Virus record (IMG/VR): IMGVR_UViG_3300017743_001936
Span: 1 to 22,852 of that record
Strand: one strand, 5' to 3'
DNA length: 22,852 nucleotides
Source: a virus
In this document: in pieces, positions 1 through 7,699 of the stretch
Numbering within the stretch: position 1 is the first letter of the stretch
Layout of the letters: each line of letters starts with the position of its first letter
The notes under the pieces: model-generated
Told to the model about the DNA's origin: nothing
Seen by the model: only the letters and a program-made list of their open reading frames with translations
Database searches by the model: none
Translations under genes and position numbers: made by a program

Positions 1-2
1 CA

Positions 3-3000
3 GCAAAGGGTGATTTAACACTCCGTTATTGGAATAGCGGTGCATCAGCAGGTGTAGATAAAATTTCTAATCTTAGAATACAAAGAGGAGCTGTGTATGC
101 CACAGGGGCATCTATCACAGTACCTACTGCACCATTTTCACCAGATGCAAACACGGTCTTACTTACTGCTCAAGGTAAAACATTTCAAGACTATTCAAAT
201 AACAGTCAAGCAATTTCAAGATCGGGTAATGCTTTCATATCAGAGATTAGTCCATTTGGTAATGGGTATTGGAGTAATGACTTTACTGCAACTAACGCCG
301 GCATTTATACAGGCACATCCTCAGACTTTGCATTTGGCACAGGTAATTTCACAGTAGAGTGTTTTATTTATCTTACTAGTGCATCTGGAATTCAAGTTCT
401 TTGTGATTTGCGTGATGCTAGTAATGTTGATAATGACCACATAGCTCCGTTATTGATTGCTTCCTCTGGTAGACTAGCAGCATTTACTGGTTCTAACTTT
501 GAAGCTGGATCTGATGTAGACCTTGGCACAAATCAATGGTATCATATCGCTGTACAAAGATCTGGTAATTACTTATACTTTAGTAGAGATGGCACAGTTA
601 GTAGCACATACCCAGCTTATGATAAAAATTTAACAGCCTCGGGTTTAGCAACGATAGGTGTAAATGTAGGAGGAGGTGCTTCTCAGTCTCTAGCGTTTAT
701 TTCAAATCTCAGAATTATAAAAGGCACGGCTCTTTATGGCACAAGTAATTTTACAGCGCCTACAGGACCACTTACAACCACAAGTCAAGGTGCAACAGCT
801 TCAGAGGTTGTGTTATTAACTTGTCAGAATAATCGTTTTGTTGATAATAGTAATTCACCAAAAGCTTTCTCAATACACAACGCACCAAAAGTAGATGAAT
901 TTATACCATTTCAGTATCTACAAAGACAAACAAAATTAATTACTTGTCAAGAAAATAGATTTAGAGATGTAATCAATTATAGACATTTAGTTACCCTATC
1001 AGGTATTCCAAAAGTTTCTACGGTATCACCGTTTTCTTCAAACGCTTCTTACAAAACTGCAAACACCGGTGCAATTTATATGGATGGCACCAGTTTTGTT
1101 AAAGTTGATGAAACTGAGAAAGAATTTACTCATGGTTTAGATGATTATACAATTGAAGCTTGGGTTTATGATTTATCAGTTGATACAGGTCAAAGAACTA
1201 TTTTTGGTCGTAATGGAACAGGCAATCTAGCAATGCCATATGTTTATAAAGTATCATCATCAGAAGTTTTTAGTTTATACTATAGTAGTGGTATTGTATC
1301 TTCAACAAGAAAAATTTTCAAAGGTGAGTGGACTCATTTAGCACTTTGTAGAGAGGATGGGGTATCAAGATTATTCATCAATGGCGAGTTACAAGGGTCA
1401 GCGGCTGATACAACGACTATAGTATCACCCGTAAAATTTGTAATTGGTAACAATGGTGGTAGTTCATCAAATTTACCTTGGATAGGATATTTTCATGCTG
1501 TTCGTGTAGAAAAAGGCCGTGCAAAATATACATCAAACGCATCTTTCAATCCAGCTTCTACACAACCAGCATTAGCAAATAGTGCAAACACGGGTGCCAT
1601 ATCAACGAATCAATTTAGTAACTTCTTTGATGGGTCAGACCATTTAGCAAACACAAATGTAATACCAACGAGTGATATTTTTTTTGGCACGGCAAATGAT
1701 TTTACAATTGAAATGTGGTTTAATACAATAAATTTACCTGGCTCCGATATGCTTTTATATGATGGAAGAGTTGCCAATGGTGCATATCCAGCAATTATTT
1801 TAAATAGTGCAAATAAAATTTTATGGTATGTAAATACAGGAGCTCGGATAACATCAAGAGCATTAATGGCTAATAAGTGGTATCATTTAGCTATTGTTAG
1901 ATCTGGTGGCAGTACCACAATGTATCTTGATGGTCTGAAAGAAGGTGATGTTTATGCAGATACGATTGACTATTTACATGGCGATATTAATATAAGTTTA
2001 AATCAACCATCTGGCGGTCAACAATTCCAAGGTCGGATTCATGGTTTAAATGTCTTAAACGGTGTTGCAAAATACACATCAAACACAGCAGTTACATACA
2101 GCCCAGTTTCAACAACTGGTACACTATCAGCAAATAGTAATAGTTGGGATTTTAATAGGGGCGTTTACAACGGCACTTACCCATATTACAGTATATTAGG
2201 TGAAAGTGATTTTGTTGTAGGCACGAATGATTTTACAATAGAGGCTTGGATTTATATTGACAACTTCACACAATCTAGCATAATTGCATCACAAAGAGCT
2301 CAACCAACACTTGTGGCTGCAACTGTATATCCTCATTTTATTTTAAATGTTAATACAAGTGGCCAACTCCAGCTACAAACAAGAAATGCCAGCGGAACAC
2401 AATTTTTTGCGAAGTCAGCTACAGGCATAATAAAAACAAAAGTGTGGTATCACGTTGCAGCCACAAGAGCAAGTGGTGCTTTAAAAGTTTATATAAATGG
2501 AGTTCACCATAGCCATGAAACTGCTAATGATAGTGCTTTCAATTTAACAGAAGATGATTTTTGTGTTGGTGGTTATAGAGTAACAAGTTATTCTAGTATG
2601 TATGCAGGAAATATACATTCTTTGAGATTCATAATTGGTACTGCATTATATACATCAAATTTCACACCACCAACTGAGCCATTAACAACAACTTCTCAAG
2701 GTGCTACAGCATCAGAGGTCAAGTTTCTTGGATGTCAAAATGATACATTCATAAACAATGCAACAAATAATATACAAGGTGGTGGTTTTAGCGGAACAAC
2801 ATCAACTGGCACATTAGTAAACACAACAGGTCCTGGTGTCAGTACATTTAACCCATATGACAATGGGTATTGGAGTGTACACTTTGATGGTGATGATTAT
2901 TTAACAGTCCCAACCACCTCAGATCATGATTTTGGCACGGGTGATTTTACTGTAGAATTTTGGGTTCAGCCAAAAGAAGCACTTGGCGGACATATGTTCT

Positions 3001-6000
3001 TATCAGCTCCACAAAATACAACAACTCAATTAGGTTACGACACAGGAAATGGTCCTAGGTATTTGTATTTTTATAATGGTGCTAATATTATATCTGGTAC
3101 TGGCGCTGGTTCTTTAGTAAAGGATGTATGGAATCATGTAGCGTTAGCTAGAGAGGGTACAACACTTTCTTTATTTTCTAACGGAAATAGAGTAGGCACA
3201 GCCACACACAGTTCTAGTGTCAGTTTGTCAGGTTTGAATATTGGTAGATACCACGGTGGTGGTTGGGACATGATTAGTTCCATATCAAATCTTAGAATAG
3301 TTAAAGGTTCAGCATTATATGACCCTTCTAGTGCCACATATACTGTTCCAACATCGCCTTTAACTACAACTTCACAAGGCGCAACCGCATCAGAAGTAAA
3401 ACTTCTCACCTGCCAATCAGGTGCTATCATAGACAATTCAACTGCAAATTCTAGTCTTGGGTATGCTATAACTCCAGTTAATGATGCAAAAGTTTCCCGT
3501 TCAAGACCGTTCTCAACTGAACTCGCAAGAGACCAAATTTTACTGGCTTGTCAAGATAAAGAAGTGCAAAAAGACAATTCACATTTAGATACAAGATTTA
3601 CAAAAACTGGTGATGTAATAAGATCCGCAGACAACCCATTTGATAATGGTCTCTGGTCTTTATCTCTCGATGGTAGTGCTGATAAATTAACAACTCCTGA
3701 AGATGTGATAGATTTAGACACATCTAGTTTTACAGCAGAACTTTGGTTTAATCAAAGAGGTGATGGTGAAAATGGTGATGCCATAGGTAATACATTACTT
3801 ATTATTGGTGCAAGTTCTTCATCAAATGCTCTTTGGATTACAGTAACAAATGCTGGTGTAATACGAGCTCTCATTAGATACAATGGGTCATCTTGGGAAA
3901 CTGATTTGAACCCTGGCACAACCTTTGCATTAAATAAATGGCATCATGTTGCACTTGTAAAAAATACAGGCGACTCAAATAGTATTAAACTTTTTGTAAA
4001 TGGAGCTCTTATATCTTCAGGCACAAACAGCACAGATTTAACCAGTTTTGGTCAAAAAGTAGGTATAGGTGGTCAGGTAGGTGCGAATAGAAACTTTAAT
4101 GGGTTTATTTCAAATCTTCGTGTTGTGGTAGGTTCAGCCTTGTACACCACTACATTTACACCAAGTACATCTCCATTTACAACGACATCTCAAGGTGCTA
4201 CTGCATCAGAAGTAAAACTTCTTACTTGCCAATCTTCAAATTCTGTAGATAATTCAGGATCATTCATAAGATTTGTAGAATCAGGTAATATAGAAACAAA
4301 ACCAGTTTTCCCATTTGCAAACACAATACCACAACAAACAACACTTTTATCTGGAATATATCCTGGTTCTGTTCGTAATATAGGATTCATAGATGAGAGT
4401 AGTAATAATGCAGTAGTTGTGGCTCAAAATCAAGTTACTCAAGGTAGTTTTACACCACACTATCCACCATCAGGTTACTGGAGTAATGCTTTTACAGCCG
4501 ATAGTATAAAAGTAACAACAGCATCAGATTTTGATTTAAGTTCTAATCAAGAATTTTCTATCGAATTCTGGTTGTTCCCAAGATCTGTAAATTCTTCTTG
4601 GGGTATATTCTTTTATGCCAACCCTAATGATGATAATTTTCAAATATCGCATGATGCAAGTGGTAACATAGATTTAAGATTTGCAGGTTCTCAAATCGGA
4701 ACTCCTTTTAATTTACCTTTAGGCTCATGGTCGCATCTCGTAATTACAAGAGATAGTAGTGGGTATATACGACAATTTCTTAATGGTGTCTTGAAAAACT
4801 ATAATCAAAAAACGAATGCTATTGATCGTGATTTTGTAACTATTGGAGATAGAAACGGTGGAAATCATTTTTTAGGTCACATATCAAATGTAAGATGGGT
4901 TAAAGACTCAATACCAACAGGTTATGTAACAACTGAAACATCCACTGGTACAACCATATTTACACCGCCAACTACGCCTACGACAACAACATCACAAAGT
5001 GCCACAGAGGCTGATGTTAAATTATTAACTTGTAAGTCTAATCAATTTGTTGATGAATCAGGTAATCATACAATTACTTTGAATGGCACACCAAGAGTTC
5101 AACCTTTCTTCCCATTTGACCTCACAACATCTTATGATCCCTATGATCATGGTGGGTCTGCATACTTTGATGGTACTGATGATCGTCTGAGTTTACCCTT
5201 AGGAGGTTTTACAAACTTTTTAGGACAAGATTTTACTTTTGAATGTTGGTATTATGGTGAAACAAGTTCAGATGCAAATAAAAATTTATTTTCACAGGGT
5301 GATGGGTATTCACCTCTTAGTGTTTATCATTATGGTAATGGTATAAGATATAATTTATCTACTGGAGGTTCTTGGACTAAACAAGACACATCAACGTATG
5401 GGTCAAATGGATTTATCAATCAATGGAATCATGTTGCTATCTCTCGTAGTGGTAGTAACTTTGCAGCTTTCTTAAACGGAACTAGAGTTGATAATTATAC
5501 AAACGCAATCACTTTAATGACACCAACACAGAGTACCCACATTGGGGCTAGAAATGGAAACGATTTTGATTACAAGGGTTATGTATCTTCATGGAGAATG
5601 GTCATAGATGAGGCCATATATGATCCTACTCAAAGCACTTTAACTTTACCTACTGCACCATTTCGTAATACTGCAAATACAAGAGCATTACTAAACTTTG
5701 TAAATGCTGGTATTTTCGATTCAACAGGGAAAACTGTTTTTTCTGTTGCAGGTGATGCCAAAATATCAACGGGTGCAGCAAATACTAAATTTGGTACTGG
5801 TAGTTTAAGTTTTGATGGGACTGGTGATTACTTACAAACATTACAGTCTCCTAATTTAGTATTTGGCTCTGGTGATGTTACGGTTGAAGCTTTTGTAAAA
5901 CCAATGACTTCACCAGCTATCGCAACGATTATTGATACCAGGTCAGGTTATAGCACAGAGGCATTTAGTTTTTATATTTCTAGCGGTATTCTTCAAGTGT

Positions 6001-6314
6001 GGGCAGGTGCATATTCAAATTCTAGTGTGTTAAGACAAGGTGGGGCAGTTCCTACCGGGACATGGAGTCATGTTGTATTTGTTAGGCATAACGGCACTAA
6101 TATGTTATTCATAAATGGTCAAAAAAGTGGTGCTGATAATACAAATGCTTGGAATCAAACATTCCTCTCAACCGCTAATTGGAGAATAGGAGATTCTACC
6201 TCTTATGCAAGAGGATTTAATGGCTTCATAGACGAGTTAAGAATAACAAAAATGGCTAGATATACTGCGAACTTTACACCAATGACCGCAGCTTCAGGTA
6301 ATAAAACAAGTTAA
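3..6314 (+). CDS. Giant multi-LamG (concanavalin A-like lectin) repeat protein, 5'-truncated by the window edge
   Basis: The frame is open from base 3, so the gene starts left of the window. The GTG at 93 is not the start, because the codons before it already encode the end of a LamG unit (KISNLRIQRGAVY). After that partial unit come nine units, with cores near 258-740, 1065-1530, 1611-2085, 2140-2665, 2862-3325, 3645-4150, 4470-4900, 5151-5630 and 5793-6275. Each core reads FDG...D(F)GTGDFTIE.W..., then W.H.A..R...L.INGV, then ISNLRI.KGTALY. This is the Laminin_G_3-like pattern of phage tail and adhesin proteins, a family that often binds carbohydrate. No catalytic residues are evident. The position upstream of neck genes and beside a tail-chaperone-like gene suggests a virion fibre or adhesin, which is inference. 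Stop TAA lies 11 bases before the next start. LamG fold: confident. Exact role: open. Confidence 0.88.
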   Translation, partial: AKGDLTLRYWNSGASAGVDKISNLRIQRGAVYATGASITVPTAPFSPDANTVLLTAQGKTFQDYSNNSQAISRSGNAFISEISPFGNGYWSNDFTATNAGIYTGTSSDFAFGTGNFTVECFIYLTSASGIQVLCDLRDASNVDNDHIAPLLIASSGRLAAFTGSNFEAGSDVDLGTNQWYHIAVQRSGNYLYFSRDGTVSSTYPAYDKNLTASGLATIGVNVGGGASQSLAFISNLRIIKGTALYGTSNFTAPTGPLTTTSQGATASEVVLLTCQNNRFVDNSNSPKAFSIHNAPKVDEFIPFQYLQRQTKLITCQENRFRDVINYRHLVTLSGIPKVSTVSPFSSNASYKTANTGAIYMDGTSFVKVDETEKEFTHGLDDYTIEAWVYDLSVDTGQRTIFGRNGTGNLAMPYVYKVSSSEVFSLYYSSGIVSSTRKIFKGEWTHLALCREDGVSRLFINGELQGSAADTTTIVSPVKFVIGNNGGSSSNLPWIGYFHAVRVEKGRAKYTSNASFNPASTQPALANSANTGAISTNQFSNFFDGSDHLANTNVIPTSDIFFGTANDFTIEMWFNTINLPGSDMLLYDGRVANGAYPAIILNSANKILWYVNTGARITSRALMANKWYHLAIVRSGGSTTMYLDGLKEGDVYADTIDYLHGDINISLNQPSGGQQFQGRIHGLNVLNGVAKYTSNTAVTYSPVSTTGTLSANSNSWDFNRGVYNGTYPYYSILGESDFVVGTNDFTIEAWIYIDNFTQSSIIASQRAQPTLVAATVYPHFILNVNTSGQLQLQTRNASGTQFFAKSATGIIKTKVWYHVAATRASGALKVYINGVHHSHETANDSAFNLTEDDFCVGGYRVTSYSSMYAGNIHSLRFIIGTALYTSNFTPPTEPLTTTSQGATASEVKFLGCQNDTFINNATNNIQGGGFSGTTSTGTLVNTTGPGVSTFNPYDNGYWSVHFDGDDYLTVPTTSDHDFGTGDFTVEFWVQPKEALGGHMFLSAPQNTTTQLGYDTGNGPRYLYFYNGANIISGTGAGSLVKDVWNHVALAREGTTLSLFSNGNRVGTATHSSSVSLSGLNIGRYHGGGWDMISSISNLRIVKGSALYDPSSATYTVPTSPLTTTSQGATASEVKLLTCQSGAIIDNSTANSSLGYAITPVNDAKVSRSRPFSTELARDQILLACQDKEVQKDNSHLDTRFTKTGDVIRSADNPFDNGLWSLSLDGSADKLTTPEDVIDLDTSSFTAELWFNQRGDGENGDAIGNTLLIIGASSSSNALWITVTNAGVIRALIRYNGSSWETDLNPGTTFALNKWHHVALVKNTGDSNSIKLFVNGALISSGTNSTDLTSFGQKVGIGGQVGANRNFNGFISNLRVVVGSALYTTTFTPSTSPFTTTSQGATASEVKLLTCQSSNSVDNSGSFIRFVESGNIETKPVFPFANTIPQQTTLLSGIYPGSVRNIGFIDESSNNAVVVAQNQVTQGSFTPHYPPSGYWSNAFTADSIKVTTASDFDLSSNQEFSIEFWLFPRSVNSSWGIFFYANPNDDNFQISHDASGNIDLRFAGSQIGTPFNLPLGSWSHLVITRDSSGYIRQFLNGVLKNYNQKTNAIDRDFVTIGDRNGGNHFLGHISNVRWVKDSIPTGYVTTETSTGTTIFTPPTTPTTTTSQSATEADVKLLTCKSNQFVDESGNHTITLNGTPRVQPFFPFDLTTSYDPYDHGGSAYFDGTDDRLSLPLGGFTNFLGQDFTFECWYYGETSSDANKNLFSQGDGYSPLSVYHYGNGIRYNLSTGGSWTKQDTSTYGSNGFINQWNHVAISRSGSNFAAFLNGTRVDNYTNAITLMTPTQSTHIGARNGNDFDYKGYVSSWRMVIDEAIYDPTQSTLTLPTAPFRNTANTRALLNFVNAGIFDSTGKTVFSVAGDAKISTGAANTKFGTGSLSFDGTGDYLQTLQSPNLVFGSGDVTVEAFVKPMTSPAIATIIDTRSGYSTEAFSFYISSGILQVWAGAYSNSSVLRQGGAVPTGTWSHVVFVRHNGTNMLFINGQKSGADNTNAWNQTFLSTANWRIGDSTSYARGFNGFIDELRITKMARYTANFTPMTAASGNKTS
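258..6280 (+). repeat. Nine tandem LamG-type protein repeats (coding)
   Basis: The array of complete LamG units is divergent at DNA level but clear in protein. Unit period is irregular, about 180-270 codons. Units 5 and 6 show the cleanest boundaries (NGYWS or NGLWS before FDG/LDG). The spacing variation comes partly from extra N-terminal strand segments without a following core, at about 930-1035 and 3537-3645, and from a long non-repetitive insert before unit 7 at about 4320-4470. Confidence 0.8.
774..5036 (+). repeat. Dispersed 18-codon repeat TTTSQGATASEVKLLTCQ, five copies
   Basis: Near-identical 18-codon segments occur at 774-827, 2685-2738, 3363-3416, 4179-4232 and 4983-5036, in the LamG protein frame. 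Copies 3 and 4 encode identical peptides. Copy 2 has KFLGCQ and copy 5 reads TTTSQSATEADVKLLTCK. They join the C-terminal end of one LamG unit to the first strand of the next (LLTCQ...DNS). Conservation here exceeds that of the LamG cores, and each copy keeps a cysteine. Confidence 0.85.
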
Positions 6315-6325
6315 TAGGAGAAAAA

Positions 6326-6793
6326 ATGTTAATCGCAATTGTAGATGGCGAATCAATACAAAGACTTGGACATTATAGAACAATGTTTCCGAATGTGTCA
6401 TTTCCAGCCTCTGGACCTGATCAACATTGGATGAATCAGAACAATGCCAAGTTTGTTTTATCAACAAAATCATTTGATCGCACAACACAGAAAATAGAAT
6501 CAGTTGAACCATATGTTGAGGGTGATTATGTCTATAATGTTCGTGTTGTAGAACTATCATCACAAGAAACTACAAATAGAGCAAATATAATCAATGAACA
6601 AATAGCCACAGCAAAAAGAAATGAAAGAAATAAATTACTTACAGAAACAGATTGGACACAGGGTAATGATTCACCTTTATCAAATTCTAAAAAAACAGAG
6701 TGGGCTAGTTATAGAACAGCACTAAGAAATTTACCATCTGCAAGTGGCTGGCCAAATGTAGATATGCCAAATTCTTCAGATTACGTTACATAA
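6326..6793 (+). CDS. Tail (fibre) assembly chaperone-like protein, 155 aa
   Basis: The C-terminal half carries RNERNKLLTETDWTQGNDSPL, then a lysine-rich segment, then EWASYRTALRNLP and a tryptophan. This is the pattern of the Phage_tail_APC-type chaperone domain (R..LL..TDW......W..YR.ALR.lP). Members are commonly encoded directly downstream of fibre genes and are thought to help fibre folding or attachment. The first ~90 residues (IAIVDGESIQRLGHYRTMFPNVSFP...) resemble N-terminal regions of marine-phage versions. The start is fixed by an AGGAG at 6316-6320, five bases upstream of ATG. It follows the LamG gene by 11 bases, consistent with a chaperone dedicated to that protein or to the polyglycine proteins downstream (inference). 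No signal peptide or membrane segment is seen. Confidence 0.75.
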   Translation: MLIAIVDGESIQRLGHYRTMFPNVSFPASGPDQHWMNQNNAKFVLSTKSFDRTTQKIESVEPYVEGDYVYNVRVVELSSQETTNRANIINEQIATAKRNERNKLLTETDWTQGNDSPLSNSKKTEWASYRTALRNLPSASGWPNVDMPNSSDYVT

Positions 6794-6796
6794 ATA
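6789..6796 (+). promoter_or_regulatory. Candidate T4-like late promoter (CATAAATA)
   Basis: CATAAATAG overlaps the stop of the chaperone-like gene, 23 bases before the next ATG. It differs from the T4 late consensus TATAAATA only at the first base and fits the looser NATAAATA form described for marine T4-like phages. Activity is inferred from sequence and position only. Confidence 0.5.
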
Positions 6797-6819
6797 GATA
6801 GATTAAATAAGGAAAAAAC

Positions 6820-7347
6820 ATGGCCGTACAAGAAGGATACTTAGGAAACCCGCCAAGAACAGCTCAATTTCTGGTAGACCAATTTGCCGGAGATAGCTCA
6901 ACTACAACTTTTAATTTACAAATCGCACCTGGTTCTGGACTTTCTATATTTGTTTTTATAGATGGTGTAAGACAATCAGTTGATTCGTATGTAATAGACT
7001 TAGCAACTATAAATTTTACTGCGGCTCCAAGCACATCCCCATCTGGACCTGGGACTAAAAATATTGAAGTAGTACATATCACTCAAGGTTTTACGCCTGT
7101 GGTTCCCTCAGATGCCTCTGTAACTGATGCTAAATTAACTGCTACAGGTGTAACATCTGGTTTATATGGCGGTACAGCTAATCAAGTTATTCATACAGTT
7201 CAAGTGAATAGTAAAGGTAGAGTTAGTAATGTTGCAAATGTTGCTGTGGCAGACTTAGATTTTTCTGCATTACCTACAGGTGGTGGCTCTGTGGTGGCCG
7301 GAAGATTATATAAAGAAGCTAATAATTTAATTTTTATTAAAACGTAG
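6820..7347 (+). CDS. Fibre/connector-like virion protein, 175 aa
   Basis: Residues ~15-90 show a pattern typical of N-terminal domains of phage tail fibres: FAGDSSTTTFNL, then IFVFIDGVRQSVDSYVID, then INFTAAPS and IEVVHI. Residues ~108-150 carry a second fibre-associated motif, GLYGGTANQVIHTVQVNSKGRVSNVANVAVA, split here as GLYGG...IHTVQV, then KGRVSNVANVAVAD. The C-terminus is RLYKEANNLIFIKT. It probably contributes a small attachment or adaptor element of a fibre, which is inference. An AAGGA at 6809-6813 precedes the ATG by six bases, and a late-promoter-like octamer lies just upstream. The N-terminal MAVQEGYLGN resembles the start of the large terminase in this window (MSTEGYLGN). Confidence 0.65.
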   Translation: MAVQEGYLGNPPRTAQFLVDQFAGDSSTTTFNLQIAPGSGLSIFVFIDGVRQSVDSYVIDLATINFTAAPSTSPSGPGTKNIEVVHITQGFTPVVPSDASVTDAKLTATGVTSGLYGGTANQVIHTVQVNSKGRVSNVANVAVADLDFSALPTGGGSVVAGRLYKEANNLIFIKT

Positions 7348-7360
7348 ATAGGAAAATAAA

Positions 7361-7693
7361 ATGCCAACAAATGTTTACAAAATATTAGGTCAACATAACT
7401 CAACTGCAAATTTAATTGCAGATGTGTATACGGTGCCTACCACTAACTCAGCTGTGTTATCATCAATCACAGTTTGTAATCAAACAGCTGCAAATGTATC
7501 ATACTCAATTGCGATTGCACCAAATGGTGAAGCTGCAAATGATAAACACTTTATTGTGAGAGGTGGTACTGTGCCAGCAGCAGATGCAATTGGTATAACT
7601 TTAGGACTTACTATGGATGCTCAAGATGTTGTGAGATGTAATACAAACACTTCCAATGTATCATTTAGTGTATTCGGTTCAGAAGTATATTAA
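7361..7693 (+). CDS. Small virion-associated protein of a widespread phage family, 110 aa
   Basis: The sequence runs YKILGQ...ADVYTVPTTNSAVLSSITVCNQ, then YSIAIAPNGEAANDKHFIVRGG, then AIGITLGLTMDAQDVV and finally SVFGSEVY. I recognise this as the family of ~100-120 aa phage proteins (TLYTVPA...VVSTITVCN..., LTLGI.L...D.V.V, FGSEI end) seen in tail/fibre regions of marine phages and prophages and labelled structural or hypothetical. The alternating hydrophobic pattern suggests an all-beta fold. AGGA at 7350-7353 sits seven bases before ATG. Its exact place in the virion is unknown to me. Confidence 0.65.
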   Translation: MPTNVYKILGQHNSTANLIADVYTVPTTNSAVLSSITVCNQTAANVSYSIAIAPNGEAANDKHFIVRGGTVPAADAIGITLGLTMDAQDVVRCNTNTSNVSFSVFGSEVY

Positions 7694-7699
7694 TTGTAA

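Noticed and set aside
93-95. GTG at 93 as the start of the LamG gene
   Set aside because: The frame is open upstream to base 3 and already encodes the KISNLRI end of a LamG unit, and no ribosome-binding site fits a real start there.
774-5036. CRISPR array from regularly repeated sequence
   Set aside because: Repeats are 54 bases, imperfect, hundreds of bases apart and in one coding frame. There is no repeat-spacer pattern and no cas gene.
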